Part shown: positions 51,389 through 63,950 of the stretch, one piece after another
How the letters are laid out: each line of letters begins with the position of its first letter
Position numbering within the stretch: position 1 is the first letter of the stretch
Assembly (NCBI RefSeq): GCF_000970685.1
Contig: NZ_LAJB01000007.1
Location: forward strand, 186,001 to 250,000
Source: Domibacillus indicus
GTDB taxonomy: Bacteria > Bacillota > Bacilli > Bacillales > Domibacillaceae
DNA: 64,000 nt
Direction of reading: 5' to 3'
Notes under the pieces: generated by a model
The model's database searches: none
What the model saw: only the letters and a program-made list of their open reading frames with translations
What the model was told of the DNA's origin: nothing
Translations under genes and position numbers: made by a program

Positions 51389-51438
51389 CAATTGCGCTCC
51401 CCTTTGCCACGTTTCGTCCATTTTTGCACACTTGAGCC

Positions 51439-51447
51439 ATTATATCA
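51439..51447 (-). promoter_or_regulatory. Extended -10 promoter of remA
   Basis: TGATATAAT on the minus strand, a perfect extended -10, 50 bases upstream of remA. It overlaps the stop codon of the small membrane protein gene. No good -35 is seen, which is acceptable for extended -10 promoters. Confidence 0.5.
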
Positions 51448-51693
51448 TATTTGACTCTTTTCCTGCTCAATAAAAGCAAGAACTTCTTCTTTTTCTTCCA
51501 CGGGTCTGGCCAGTCCCAATTCCAGCTTCATTTTTTCCGTTTCAAGCAAAAAGTTTTCCTGTTTCAGTTTTTCCAATTCAATCTGTTCTTTTACAATTTT
51601 GTACTGAATTTTTGATTGGCTTCTCATATGGGCTGTAATAATGGCAACAATAGGAATGGAAAATACCATAATAACAGTGACGAATCCAGTCAT
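51445..51693 (-). CDS. Small membrane protein with coiled coil, function unknown
   Basis: An 82-residue protein I do not recognise. It has an N-terminal transmembrane segment (about 2-22, TGFVTVIMVFSIPIVAIITAH), then a basic stretch (MRSQSKIQYK) and a highly charged coiled-coil helix (about 33-82, rich in Glu, Lys, Leu). The layout is that of PspB-like membrane anchors, but I see no specific family match. It is divergent from rqcH across an inverted repeat that carries candidate -10 boxes for both. It stands where yloC is found in B. subtilis. A small-protein chance frame is unlikely given the clear TM/coil layout. Confidence 0.75.
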   Translation of the reverse strand: MTGFVTVIMVFSIPIVAIITAHMRSQSKIQYKIVKEQIELEKLKQENFLLETEKMKLELGLARPVEEKEEVLAFIEQEKSQI

Positions 51694-51729
51694 AGTACGC
51701 CTCTTTTCTTCATTAAATTTATAAAAATA

Positions 51730-51791
51730 GTATACAGCAGTTTTGGCCGTTAAAAAAGAAATGTTCTCAAATTTACGAAAACGCTGTATAC
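51730..51791. promoter_or_regulatory. Divergent promoter region with long inverted repeat (small membrane gene / rqcH)
   Basis: Left arm GTATACAGCAGTTTT (51730-51744) and right arm AAAACGCTGTATAC (51778-51791) are inverted with one extra base, 33 bases apart. The outer end of each arm supplies a candidate -10: TATACT for the minus-strand gene and TATACA (with TTCTCA 17 bases upstream) for rqcH. Confidence 0.5.
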
Positions 51792-51837
51792 ATGGTAAGA
51801 TGGATAAATATGTTCGTATAAAAAGGGAGTATGAATC

Positions 51838-53541
51838 ATGGCATTTGATGGATTGTTTACAAAAGCAATGGTTGAAGAATTAAATGAGGCTTTGACGGGC
51901 GGACGGGTGAATAAAATTCATCAGCCCTATAAAAACGAAGCAATTATGGTTATCCGGGCACGAGGGAAAAATAATAAGCTGCTTTTATCCGCTCACCCAT
52001 CGTATGCGCGTGTGCAGCTGACGGAGACTGTTCAGGAGAACCCTTCTGAGCCGCCGCTTTTTTGCGTAATGATGCGAAAGCACTTAGATGGAGCTATTTT
52101 AGAGAATATCCGCCAGTTTGGCCTTGACCGGACAATATGTTTTGAGTTTAAAGGAAAAAATGAAATTGGTGATGTTTCTTATAAAGAGCTGTATGTCGAA
52201 ATTATGGGCCGCCACAGCAACATTCTGCTGGTAGACAAAGAAAAAAAGACGATTATCGACAGCATTAAGCACATCCCCTCTTCCATGAACAGCTACCGGA
52301 CGATTTTGCCGGGAGCCGAATATGTCCAGCCGCCGGCTCAGCATAAGCATAATCCGCTTACAGCCGATGCAGAACTGGTTACACGTGCGCTTGATTTTAA
52401 TGCCGGAAAAATCGCCAGACAGCTTGTTTCTTCCTTTGAAGGGCTGTCTCCGCTCATCAGCAATGAAATTGTGGCCCATGCCGGGCTCGCAAACCGGGTA
52501 ACGATTCCTGCAGCATTCTCAGAAGTTATCCAGCCAATAAGGGAAAGCCGGTATTCACCTGTAATGATTGACAATGGCGAAAAAACATACTTTTATATGA
52601 TTGATCTGCCGCACCTGGCCGGTGAGCGTACTTCTTTCGATACTCTGTCTGTTCTTTTGGACCGCTATTATTTTGGCAAAGCAGAACGTGACCGGGTCCG
52701 CCAGCAGGCAAATGACCTGGAGCGGTTAATCAGCAATGACCTTCAAAAAAACCGATCTAAAATCCAGAAGCTTGAACGAACGCTTCAAGAAGCAGAAAAC
52801 GCCGGTGAATACCAGCGGCTTGGCGAATTGTTAACGGCTAATTTATACGCAGTGAAAAAAGGCATGACTGAAATTGATGTAATCGACTACTACGATGAAA
52901 ACGGAAAAATGATTACCATTGCGCTTGATCCGCAAAAAAACCCGGCTGAAAATGCGCAAAAATATTTTTCACGCTATCAAAAAGCAAAGCATGCGGTTAT
53001 CGCAGTGAAGGACCAAATTGAAAAAACAAATGAAGAAATCCGCTACTTTGAAGCTCTTTTGCAGCAGCTTGAATCTGCTTCGCCTCGCGATATTGAAGAA
53101 ATTCGTGAAGAGCTGGCGGATGAAGGATATATAAAAGCCCGGAATGTGAAAAAGAAAAAGAAAGCAGCCGTTCCGGCAATTGAAGAATATACCGCCACAG
53201 ACGGAACTGTTATTTACGCCGGCAAAAATAACCGGCAAAATGATTATTTAACAAATAAAGCGGCCCGCCGTGATGACATCTGGCTTCATACAAAGGACAT
53301 TCCAGGCTCCCACATTGTTATTCGTTCTGAGGATCCATCAGACGAAACGATTTTAGAAGCGGCTATGATTGCCGCTTATTACAGCAAAGCCAAAGATTCA
53401 TCCTCTGTTCCGGTAGACTACACAAAAGTGCGCCATGTAAAAAAACCATCTGGCGCCAAGCCCGGGTTTGTTATTTATGATAACCAGCATACAGTTTATG
53501 TTACCCCTGATGAGGGCAAGGTAATGTCCATGAAAAAATAA
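51838..53541 (+). CDS. rqcH: Ribosome quality control factor RqcH (YloA, NFACT family)
   Basis: RqcH binds 50S subunits blocked by peptidyl-tRNA and adds alanine tails that mark the chain for degradation. It was earlier annotated as fibronectin-binding protein. The 567-residue protein has the NFACT-N domain (about 1-210, NKIHQPYKNEAIMVIRARG), helix-hairpin-helix and coiled-coil regions (about 280-430), and the NFACT-R domain with YAGKNNRQNDYLTNKAARRDDIWLH (the D-W-H signature). GGGAG precedes the ATG. It is plus-strand, convergent with the pyr operon. Confidence 0.97.
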   Translation: MAFDGLFTKAMVEELNEALTGGRVNKIHQPYKNEAIMVIRARGKNNKLLLSAHPSYARVQLTETVQENPSEPPLFCVMMRKHLDGAILENIRQFGLDRTICFEFKGKNEIGDVSYKELYVEIMGRHSNILLVDKEKKTIIDSIKHIPSSMNSYRTILPGAEYVQPPAQHKHNPLTADAELVTRALDFNAGKIARQLVSSFEGLSPLISNEIVAHAGLANRVTIPAAFSEVIQPIRESRYSPVMIDNGEKTYFYMIDLPHLAGERTSFDTLSVLLDRYYFGKAERDRVRQQANDLERLISNDLQKNRSKIQKLERTLQEAENAGEYQRLGELLTANLYAVKKGMTEIDVIDYYDENGKMITIALDPQKNPAENAQKYFSRYQKAKHAVIAVKDQIEKTNEEIRYFEALLQQLESASPRDIEEIREELADEGYIKARNVKKKKKAAVPAIEEYTATDGTVIYAGKNNRQNDYLTNKAARRDDIWLHTKDIPGSHIVIRSEDPSDETILEAAMIAAYYSKAKDSSSVPVDYTKVRHVKKPSGAKPGFVIYDNQHTVYVTPDEGKVMSMKK

Positions 53542-53543
53542 AT

Positions 53544-53575
53544 AAAAAGCAGTGAGCCCGGGCTCACTGCTTTTT
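53544..53575. terminator. Perfect bidirectional terminator between rqcH and pyrE
   Basis: A 32-base perfect palindrome: AAAAAGCAGTGAGCCC followed by its exact reverse complement. It serves rqcH (plus) and the end of the pyr operon (minus); the pyrE stop codon lies at its edge. Confidence 0.95.
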
Positions 53576-54200
53576 ATTTTGCTCCCCATGCATCGGGGTT
53601 TTGCTTCCACTGTTTTAACGTTTCAATGTCGCCTGATTCTACATAGTTCTTTTCAGCAGCCGTTTCAATCAGCGCGTCGTAGTCGCTTAACGCCACTGCT
53701 TTTAATTCAGCTTCAGCAAGACGGGAATCGCCTTTTGGCAGTCCATATGTAAAGATTGCCGCTGCGCCCAGCACTTCACAGCCTGCCGCACGCAGAGCTT
53801 CTGCCGCAGTAATCGCGCTGCCGCCGGTTGAAATCAGGTCTTCAATCACAACTACCTTTGAGCCGGCTTCTGCTTTTCCTTCAATTTGATTGCCTTTGCC
53901 ATGTTCTTTCGCTTTCGAACGGACATAGCACATCGGCAAATGAAGGATATCTGATACCCAGGCAGCATGCGGAATTCCCGCTGTAGCTGTACCGGCAATA
54001 ATCTCTGCTTCCGGGTACTCTTTTTGGATAAGCTCAGCCAGTCCTGCCGCAATTTTTTGCCGTGTTTCTGGATAAGACAGAGTTAAGCGGTTATCGCAAT
54101 AGATCGGTGATTTCATTCCAGACGACCATGTAAACGGGTCATTCGGCTGCAAAAATACCGCCCGGATTTTTAATAGTTCTTCTGCAATTTGTTTTTTCAT
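53574..54200 (-). CDS. pyrE: Orotate phosphoribosyltransferase
   Basis: PyrE joins orotate and PRPP to give OMP. It starts [25 protein letters not shown], with [14 protein letters not shown] and the PRPP-binding [14 protein letters not shown]. The chosen ATG at 54200 has GGGGAGG about 11 bases upstream; an ATG three codons earlier is too near that site. It is 208 residues long. Last gene of the pyr operon; it meets rqcH at a shared terminator. Confidence 0.97.
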   Translation of the reverse strand: MKKQIAEELLKIRAVFLQPNDPFTWSSGMKSPIYCDNRLTLSYPETRQKIAAGLAELIQKEYPEAEIIAGTATAGIPHAAWVSDILHLPMCYVRSKAKEHGKGNQIEGKAEAGSKVVVIEDLISTGGSAITAAEALRAAGCEVLGAAAIFTYGLPKGDSRLAEAELKAVALSDYDALIETAAEKNYVESGDIETLKQWKQNPDAWGAK

Positions 54201-54201
54201 T

Positions 54202-54911
54202 TTATGCATTTCCTCCCCAGAGTGCTTTAACGTGCTGATAGGCTGCAACCGGGTCGGCTGCTTTCGTAATGGGACGGCCGACAACAATCATCGTTGAGCC
54301 GATTTCACGTGCTTCAGCCGGATCCGCAATACGCTTTTGGTCATCTGCACTTCCGTCTTTTAACCGAATGCCCGGCGTTACTTTGAAAAACTCTTCGCCG
54401 CAGGCCGCACGAATAGCACCGGCTTCCAAAACAGAGCAGACAACCCCGTCACAGCCGGCTTCCTTCGCTTTTTTTGCATAATGAAGAACCGATTCCTGAA
54501 GAGGAACTTGAATCAGCTGATCCGCCTGCATGGCTTCTTCTGATGTAGAGGTTAACTGCGTTACTGCCAGAAGAACCGGGCGTCTGCCTTCATAAGCCCC
54601 TGCTTCCAGTCCTTCACGTGCTTTTTTCATCATTTCAACGCCGCCGGCTGCATGCACATTGATCATATCGACGCCAAGTGCTGCAAGACCTTTCATTGCC
54701 TGGCCCACCGTGTTGGGAATGTCGTGCAATTTTAAATCAAGAAAAATACGATGATTCATTTTCTTCAGCTGTTCAATAATGAACGGGCCGTTTTGCAAGT
54801 ACAGTTCCATGCCCACCTTTACATAAAGCTTTTCGCCATGAAAAGGCGCAAGAAATTGCTCGGCTTCCCTCCATGCGGGGAAATCGAGTGCAATAATCGG
54901 TTCATTTTCCA

Positions 54912-54912
<1 letters not shown>
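54202..54912 (-). CDS. pyrF: Orotidine 5'-phosphate decarboxylase
   Basis: PyrF makes UMP from OMP. The catalytic motif is [13 protein letters not shown], with alternating Lys-Asp residues, and ALDFP at the N-terminus. VTPGIR and IVVGRPI bind the phosphate. At 236 residues it is typical. The ATG overlaps the pyrD stop by one base (TAATG). Confidence 0.98.
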
Positions 54913-56595
<1,683 letters not shown>

Positions 56596-56599
<4 letters not shown>

Positions 56600-59500
56600 G
56601 AATGGACCGCCTCCAATGCCGCCTGCGGCATTGCTTCAGCGTTAAATATCATTGACTCGAGTACTTCAAGAATGGCTGTTGCTGTATCCAGTGACGTTAA
56701 GCATGGAATACCGTTTTCAACTGATTCACGGCGGATGCGGAAGCCGTCACGTGCCGGCTGCTTGCCTTTTGTCAGCGTGTTAATGATAAACTGCGCTTCA
56801 CCGCCGCGGATTACATCCAGCATATCCGGACCTTTTGCACCGATTTTCGCGACCGTTTGAACCGGCACGCCCGTTTCGCTGATCATATTTGCTGTTCCAT
56901 GAGTAGCAAGCAGCTGGAAGCCGATATTATGGAAACGTTTTGCAATAGCGAGTGCTTCTTCTTTGTCTTTATCGGCAACAGTCAATAATACAGCGCCTTT
57001 TGTCGGAATTTTCATGCCAGAGGCAACAAGCCCTTTGTAAAGTGCTTTTTCAACCGTTGCATCTTTCCCCATAACTTCACCCGTTGACTTCATTTCCGGG
57101 CCAAGAGTGGTATCAACGCGGCGCAGCTTCGCAAAAGAGAAGACCGGCACTTTTACATACACACCTTCTTTTTCAGGAACAAGGCCTGATTCGTAGCCCA
57201 TTTCTTTCAATGAGTGCCCCATAATCGCTTTAGTCGCCAGGTTTGCCATTGGCACATTGGTAATCTTGCTTAAGAAAGGCACAGTCCGGCTGGAGCGCGG
57301 GTTCACTTCAATGACGAACACTTCACCTTTCGAAATAACATATTGAATATTCAGCAGCCCGACAATATTCAAGCCTTTTGCAAGCCTGGTTGTGTATTCG
57401 ATGATTTTGGCTTTCTGGTCCTCTGTTAGTTTTTGCGGCGGGTAAACGGCGATTGAATCTCCAGAGTGCACACCTGCACGCTCGATATGCTCCATGATGC
57501 CTGGAATTACAACATCCGTGCCGTCTGAAATTGCGTCAACTTCAATTTCTTTACCCGTTAGATAACGGTCAATCAAGACCGGGTGCTCCGGATTTACTTT
57601 TACTGCATTTTGCATATATTGAAGCAGCTCCGCTTCTTTATAAACAATTTCCATTGCCCGGCCGCCAAGCACATAAGAAGGACGGACTAAAACCGGATAG
57701 CCGATGCTGTTGGCAATTTCAACAGCTGCGTCTACCGAAAATGCTGTTCTGCCAAGCGGCTGTGGAACGTTAAGCTCCTGCAGCGCCTGTTCAAATTTAT
57801 CACGGTTTTCCGCGCGGTCTACATCTTCAAGGCTTGTACCCAGGATTTTCACACCGTGCTCTACCAGCTGGCCTGCCAGATTGATCGCTGTCTGTCCGCC
57901 AAACTGAACAACAACACCTTCTGGCTTTTCCAGATCAATAATGTGCATAACATCTTCAATTGTTAACGGCTCGAAGTAAAGCTTGTCGGAAATACTGAAA
58001 TCCGTCGAAACCGTTTCCGGGTTGTTGTTAATGATAATTGCTTCGTAGCCGGCTTCTTTTAGCGCCCATACCGAGTGAACTGTTGCATAGTCAAATTCAA
58101 CACCCTGGCCGATCCGGATTGGTCCCGAGCCAAGTACCACTACAGATTTACGGTCCGTAACGATCGATTCATTTTCTTCTTCGTATGTTCCATAGTAGTA
58201 AGGTGTTTCAGATTCAAATTCTGCAGCACATGTATCAACCGTTTTAAATACCGGCACAATTCCATTTTCTTTCCGCCAGTCATATACTTCTTTTTCTGTT
58301 TTGTTCCATGCTTTGGCCAGTGTTTTATCAGCAAAGCCAAGCTGTTTCGCTTTTCTGGCTATTTCTGCATCAAACGGATTATTTTCGACTTCTTTTTCGT
58401 ATTTTACAATGTTTTCAAATTTTTTCAGGAAGAATAGGTCAATTTGACTCCATTCGTGAATCGTTTCGATCGTTATGCCGCGGCGCAGTGCTTCGCCGAG
58501 ATAGAATAAGCGTTCATCACCTGCTTTGCGGATTCGTTTTTCAAGAAACGCTTCATCTTTATCTGCCAGCTCGTCAAGTGACAGGTGATAGACGCCGCTC
58601 TCTAAAGAACGGACCGCTTTCAGCATGGATTCCTCAAATGTACGGCCGATTGCCATGACTTCTCCGGTTGCTTTCATTTGCGTGCCCAGTGTACGGTTCG
58701 CATTTTCAAATTTATCAAAAGGCCAGCGTGGGATTTTCGACACAATATAATCAAGTGCCGGTTCAAAGCACGCATATGTTTTCCCGGTAACCGGGTTCAT
58801 CATTTCATCCAGCGTTAATCCGACAGCGATTTTCGCCGCCAGCTTCGCAATTGGATACCCCGTTGCTTTTGAAGCAAGGGCGGATGAACGGCTGACACGC
58901 GGGTTTACTTCAATAATGTAATACTGGAAGCTGTGAGGATCAAGGGCAAGCTGGACGTTACAGCCGCCTTCAATGCCAAGCGCGCGGATAATTTTTAAAG
59001 ATGTATTGCGCAGCATCTGGTATTCGCGGTCCGTTAATGTCTGGCTTGGCGCCACAACGATCGAATCACCTGTATGGACGCCGACCGGGTCGATGTTTTC
59101 CATATTACAAACAACAATCGCATTATCGTTTGCATCACGCATTACTTCATACTCGATTTCTTTAAAGCCGGCGATGCTTTTCTCAAGAAGGCATTGCGTA
59201 ACCGGGCTTTGCTTTAAACCGTTTGTTACTATTTCAATTAATTCGTCTTCGTTCTCGCAAATTCCGCCTCCGGTACCGCCAAGTGTGTAGGCCGGGCGGA
59301 CAATAACCGGATAGCCGATTTGCCCGACAAAGTCTTTTGCTTCTTGAAGTGTATGGATAATTTCACTTTCCGGCACCGGCTCATTTAAATCATTCATCAG
59401 CGTACGGAACAAATCGCGGTCTTCCGCCTGCTCAATAGCTGAAAGCTTTGTGCCAAGAACTTCAACATTGTACTCATCCAGCACGCCTGCATTGGAAAGC

Positions 59501-59802
59501 TCAACCGCCATATTTAATCCGGTCTGGCCGCCGAGTGTCGGTAAAATGGCATCCGGACGTTCTTTTTGAATAATCCGGCGTACGAATTCAAGTGTAATTG
59601 GTTCAATATAAACTGCATCGGCAATTTCTGTATCTGTCATAATGGTTGCCGGATTCGAGTTAACAAGAATAACCCGGTATCCTTCTTCTTTTAGTGCAAG
59701 GCACGCCTGGGTGCCTGCGTAGTCAAATTCTGCCGCCTGTCCAATAACAATAGGGCCGGAGCCGATTACAAGTATACTTTTGATGTCTGTACGTTTAGGC
59801 AT
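56596..59802 (-). CDS. carB: Carbamoyl-phosphate synthase large subunit, pyrimidine-specific
   Basis: Makes carbamoyl phosphate from bicarbonate, ATP and ammonia supplied by the small subunit. The 1068-residue protein shows two homologous ATP-grasp halves: an N-terminal [23 protein letters not shown] and a second [21 protein letters not shown], each with a PRSSR- or PRVSRSSA-type motif. The C-terminal allosteric MGS-like domain has [13 protein letters not shown]. In B. subtilis this is pyrAB, regulated with the operon by PyrR. It overlaps carA by eight bases. Confidence 0.98.
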
Positions 59803-60886
59803 GATGTGTCTCCTTTGCAGCGTGTGTTTTCATTAAGTTAATAAAACGGTCAAATAAAACATTATCATCTTCCGGTCCAGGAGAAGCTTCTGGATGATAC
59901 TGCACCGTGAAAGCCGGATGAACTTTATGGGCAAGCCCTTCTACCGTGCCGTCATTCAATGCAACGTGTGTAACTTTTAACTCAGTGTTGGCAATGGACT
60001 CCTCGCTCACCGCAAAACCATGATTTTGTGAAGTCAGGGCGGTCCGGCCTGTTTCTAAATCTTTTACTGGATGGTTAGAGCCGCGGTGGCCAAATTTAAG
60101 CTTAAATGTATCTGCTCCCGCTGCAAGCGCAAAGAGCTGATGGCCGAGACAGATTCCAAAAATCGGCACCTGGCCAATGAGTTCTTTTATTGTTTCAATC
60201 GCATGTGGAACATCTTTTGGGTTGCCTGGCCCGTTCGTCAGCATAATGCCGTCCGGCTTAAACTGCATAATTTCTTCTGCGGTTGTATCATGTGGCACTA
60301 CTACCACATCGCAATTGCGTTCATTTAATTCTCGTAAAATACCATGCTTCATGCCAAAGTCTATCAGCACAACACGGAATCCGCGTCCAGGGCTTGGATA
60401 AGCAGATTTGGTTGACACCTGCGCAACCTGGTCATTTGGCAGTACAGTCGCCTGCAGGCGGTGAAGGACATCTTCAGGATTTACTTCCGCTGAAACAATT
60501 GCACCTTTTAAAGCACCATGCCGGCGGATAATTCTTGTTAATTTGCGAGTATCAATACCCGAAATTGCCGGGATGTCTTTCATTTTCAAGTACTCATCTA
60601 TTGAAAATTCGCTTCTGAAGTTTGATGGGAAATCAGCAGCTTCTTTTACAACCAGTGCTTTAACCGCTGGCTGAATCGTTTCAAAATCATCACGATTGAT
60701 GCCGTAGTTTCCAATAAGCGGGTATGTGAATGTAACAATTTGCCCGCAGTATGACGGGTCGGACAATGTTTCCTGGTAACCCGTCATGCCTGTTGTAAAT
60801 ACAACTTCTCCTGTTACGTCTTTTGTGCTGCCGAAGCCTTGACCGGTAAAAATTGTACCATCTTCTAAAATAAGCTGTTTTTTCAT
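59795..60886 (-). CDS. carA: Carbamoyl-phosphate synthase small subunit, pyrimidine-specific
   Basis: A glutamine amidotransferase that feeds ammonia to CarB (pyrAA in B. subtilis). It starts [19 protein letters not shown], with the catalytic Cys in [16 protein letters not shown] and the His-Glu pair in [11 protein letters not shown]. The ATG at 60886 overlaps the pyrC stop (ATGA); AAGGAACGATC lies upstream. It is 363 residues long. Confidence 0.98.
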   Translation of the reverse strand: MKKQLILEDGTIFTGQGFGSTKDVTGEVVFTTGMTGYQETLSDPSYCGQIVTFTYPLIGNYGINRDDFETIQPAVKALVVKEAADFPSNFRSEFSIDEYLKMKDIPAISGIDTRKLTRIIRRHGALKGAIVSAEVNPEDVLHRLQATVLPNDQVAQVSTKSAYPSPGRGFRVVLIDFGMKHGILRELNERNCDVVVVPHDTTAEEIMQFKPDGIMLTNGPGNPKDVPHAIETIKELIGQVPIFGICLGHQLFALAAGADTFKLKFGHRGSNHPVKDLETGRTALTSQNHGFAVSEESIANTELKVTHVALNDGTVEGLAHKVHPAFTVQYHPEASPGPEDDNVLFDRFINLMKTHAAKETHHA

Positions 60887-62169
60887 TCGTTGATCGTTCC
60901 TTCCTGCCATACAAGATTTCCTTCAAAAAACGTTGCAGCCGGCCAGCCGGAAAGCATACGGCCTGCAAATGGTGTGTTTTTTCCTTTGGATAAAAACGTC
61001 TTAGGATCGACTTCTTTTTCTGCTTCAAGATCAATAATTGTTATATCAGCACTCGCGCCCTCTTCCAGGCGTCCGTGAGGCAAGTTAAAGGTTTGAGCCG
61101 GCTTGATTGTCATCCAGTCAACCAGCTGCTGTAAGGTGATAACTCCTTTTTTCACAAGCTCCGTATAAAGAAGCGGAAAAGCAGTTTCAAATCCGGTAAT
61201 GCCAAACGGCGCTTTTTGAATGCCGGCGGCTTTTTCTTCTGCGGTATGAGGGGCATGATCTGTTGCGATAAAATCAAGCGTGCCGTCCAGAAGGCCTTCA
61301 ATCAGGGCTGCTTTGTCTTCCGCTCCCCGCAGCGGCGGATTCATTTTAAAATTCGGGTCCTGTCCGGGAATATCCATATCGGTTAAAACGAGATGGTGAG
61401 GTGACACTTCACCTGTTACGCGAATACCTGCTTTTTTTGCATCCCGGATAACCCGGACAGATTCTTTTGTGCTGACGTGGCAGACGTGATAATGGCAGCC
61501 GGCGTTTTCGGCAAGCAGCACATCGCGGGCAATTTGCACTGATTCACAAATCGATGGGATGCCCGGGATTCCTTCCCGCTTTGCATACTCTCCGTCATGG
61601 ACAGCACCGCCATAAATTAAGCTGTTGTCTTCACAGTGGGCGACAATCGCCATATCGATGGCTGCCGATTTTTTCATTGCCGCATGCATCATGCCTGCTT
61701 CTTGAATTCCAACACCATCATCCGTGAAAGCAAAGGCCCGGTTTTCTTTGAGCGAATCAAAGTCAACCAGCTCTTTTCCAGCCTGGCGAATCGTAATTGA
61801 GGCATATGGCAGTACACGGATATGGGCTTTTTCTTCAATTAATTTATTTACTTTTTGAAGGTTTTCTTCCGTGTCCGGTACAGGGCGCGTATTCGGCATT
61901 GCAGCAATAGTCGTAAAACCGCCTTTTGCTGCTGCTTTTGTTCCGGTTTCAATCGTTTCTTTGTGCTCACCGCCCGGCTCGCGCAAATGCACATGTAAAT
62001 CGACAAGCCCTGGTGCAACCAATTTCCCGCCTGCATCTATTACTTGTTCCTCAGCAGCTGTAAGCTCAGGTCCAATTTCTGCAATTTTTCCGCCCTTCAC
62101 ACGAATATCTGCTTTTCTTAGCTCTCCATTTTCGCTTAATACTTGTCCATTTTTAATTAACCAGTTCAT
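60883..62169 (-). CDS. pyrC: Dihydroorotase
   Basis: PyrC cyclises carbamoyl aspartate to dihydroorotate. The zinc motif is [10 protein letters not shown] (about 58-67), with [18 protein letters not shown] and IATDHAPH further on. At 428 residues it is a class I enzyme, as in B. subtilis. The ATG at 62169 ([11 protein letters not shown]) has GGGGAGATTGGC upstream and overlaps the end of pyrB by 17 bases. Confidence 0.98.
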   Translation of the reverse strand: MNWLIKNGQVLSENGELRKADIRVKGGKIAEIGPELTAAEEQVIDAGGKLVAPGLVDLHVHLREPGGEHKETIETGTKAAAKGGFTTIAAMPNTRPVPDTEENLQKVNKLIEEKAHIRVLPYASITIRQAGKELVDFDSLKENRAFAFTDDGVGIQEAGMMHAAMKKSAAIDMAIVAHCEDNSLIYGGAVHDGEYAKREGIPGIPSICESVQIARDVLLAENAGCHYHVCHVSTKESVRVIRDAKKAGIRVTGEVSPHHLVLTDMDIPGQDPNFKMNPPLRGAEDKAALIEGLLDGTLDFIATDHAPHTAEEKAAGIQKAPFGITGFETAFPLLYTELVKKGVITLQQLVDWMTIKPAQTFNLPHGRLEEGASADITIIDLEAEKEVDPKTFLSKGKNTPFAGRMLSGWPAATFFEGNLVWQEGTINE

Positions 62170-63064
62170 TTGCCAATCTCCCCTCAAGCACTTCTTTTAA
62201 AACCGCCATGCGGACATATACACCATTCTGCATTTGTTTAAAGATCCGTGACCGGCCGCACTCCACCAGGCTGTCGGCGATTTCTGCATCACGGTTTACC
62301 GGAGCAGGATGCATAATAATGCTTCCCCGCTTCATACGCCCTTCTCTCTCTTCAGTTAAGCCATAGCGTTCGTGGTATTCCTCTTTTGTCATAGCGGATG
62401 CAACCTGGTGACGTTCATGCTGGATGCGAAGCAGCATCAGAACATCGACTTGCTCCACCAGCTCGTCTATCTCTACGAAGCCGCCCGACTGTAAAAAGTC
62501 TTCCTCAAACCACTCAGGAGGACCGGAAAATTTCACCTCAGCACCGAGTCTTCTAAGTGCCTCTGCATTAGAACGGGCCACCCGGCTGTGCCGGATATCA
62601 CCCACGATGCCGATTTTCAAGCCGTCAAACGTGCCGAACTCCTGCTGAATGGTCAGAAGATCAAGCAGGCACTGCGTTGGATGCTGTCCGCACCCGTCAC
62701 CTGCGTTAATAACGGGTATATCAATCTGACCGACTAATTCATCATAGTAGGCATCTGCCTCATGACGTACAACAACCGCGTTAACGCCGATGGCTTCCAG
62801 CGTTTTCACTGTATCGTACAATGTCTCTCCTTTTAAGACGCTTGAACTTCCGACATCAAAGGGTATAACATCAAGTCCTAATTTTCGTTCGGCCATTTCA
62901 AAGCTCGTTTTCGTCCGCGTACTCGCCTCAAAAAACAGGTTGGCAACATATTGCTTCTCGGGCGGCATCCAAATTTCACCTTCCGCAAACTTTTGCGCCT
63001 GCATTAATATTAACAAAATTTCATCTTTATGCAAATCCCTAATTGAAACTAAATTTTTCAGCAT
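62153..63064 (-). CDS. pyrB: Aspartate carbamoyltransferase
   Basis: PyrB joins carbamoyl phosphate and aspartate, the committed step. The carbamoyl phosphate motif [15 protein letters not shown] lies near residue 49-63, with [11 protein letters not shown] and the aspartate-binding LLRIQHERH. At 303 residues it matches Bacillus PyrB, which has no regulatory PyrI. A second PyrR attenuator lies directly upstream; no pyrP gene stands between it and pyrR. Confidence 0.98.
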   Translation of the reverse strand: MLKNLVSIRDLHKDEILLILMQAQKFAEGEIWMPPEKQYVANLFFEASTRTKTSFEMAERKLGLDVIPFDVGSSSVLKGETLYDTVKTLEAIGVNAVVVRHEADAYYDELVGQIDIPVINAGDGCGQHPTQCLLDLLTIQQEFGTFDGLKIGIVGDIRHSRVARSNAEALRRLGAEVKFSGPPEWFEEDFLQSGGFVEIDELVEQVDVLMLLRIQHERHQVASAMTKEEYHERYGLTEEREGRMKRGSIIMHPAPVNRDAEIADSLVECGRSRIFKQMQNGVYVRMAVLKEVLEGRLANELVN

Positions 63065-63086
63065 CGATTTCCGCCTCCGTTTTCAT

Positions 63087-63114
63087 AAAAAAAACACCCT
63101 GATTTTCAGGGTGT
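63087..63114 (-). terminator. Attenuator terminator upstream of pyrB
   Basis: ACACCCTGA / TCAGGGTGT with a 3-base loop, then eight T on the minus strand, ending 22 bases before the pyrB start. With the PyrR site at 63219-63232 it forms the second attenuator. TTAAGGGTGA further up can pair with the ACACCC arm as antiterminator. Confidence 0.9.
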
Positions 63115-63218
63115 TTTCTCGTTTTACAGCATGACGAAGCTGTACTGCACATGGGCGCAGACCGATTTCACCCTTAAATGCCTCTCGTGCATTTTTAAAA
63201 GGTTGTCAATGTTCACAA

Positions 63219-63232
63219 AGCCTCTCGGGACT
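63219..63232 (-). promoter_or_regulatory. PyrR RNA-binding loop, second attenuator (before pyrB)
   Basis: The minus strand reads AGTCCCGAGAGGCT, an exact match to the PyrR-binding consensus ARUCCNGNGAGGYU known from B. subtilis pyr leaders. PyrR bound to UMP would stabilise this hairpin, block the antiterminator and cause termination before pyrB. Confidence 0.92.
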
Positions 63233-63251
63233 TTTACGGAAACATTTATCT

Positions 63252-63875
<624 letters not shown>

Positions 63876-63877
63876 TC

Positions 63878-63891
63878 AGCCTCACGGGACT
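63878..63891 (-). promoter_or_regulatory. PyrR RNA-binding loop, first attenuator (before pyrR)
   Basis: AGTCCCGTGAGGCT on the minus strand, an exact match to the PyrR consensus ARUCCNGNGAGGYU, in the leader of the operon. It overlaps the start of the antiterminator arm, as needed for the switch. Confidence 0.92.
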
Positions 63892-63921
63892 GTTCTTAAA
63901 AGTTCTTATTCAACTGAATTA

Positions 63922-63950
63922 AGTGTAACGATAACGGGAACAAAAGTCAA
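63922..63950 (-). promoter_or_regulatory. Promoter of the pyr operon
   Basis: TTGACT, 17 bases, TACACT on the minus strand, giving a leader of about 125 bases before pyrR. The -35 box overlaps the stop codon of the upstream rluD-like gene. Confidence 0.75.

Noticed and set aside
63180-63200. A third PyrR loop (CACGAGAGGCA) before pyrB
   Set aside because: It lacks the UCC part of the consensus; it is more likely part of the antiterminator region of the second attenuator.
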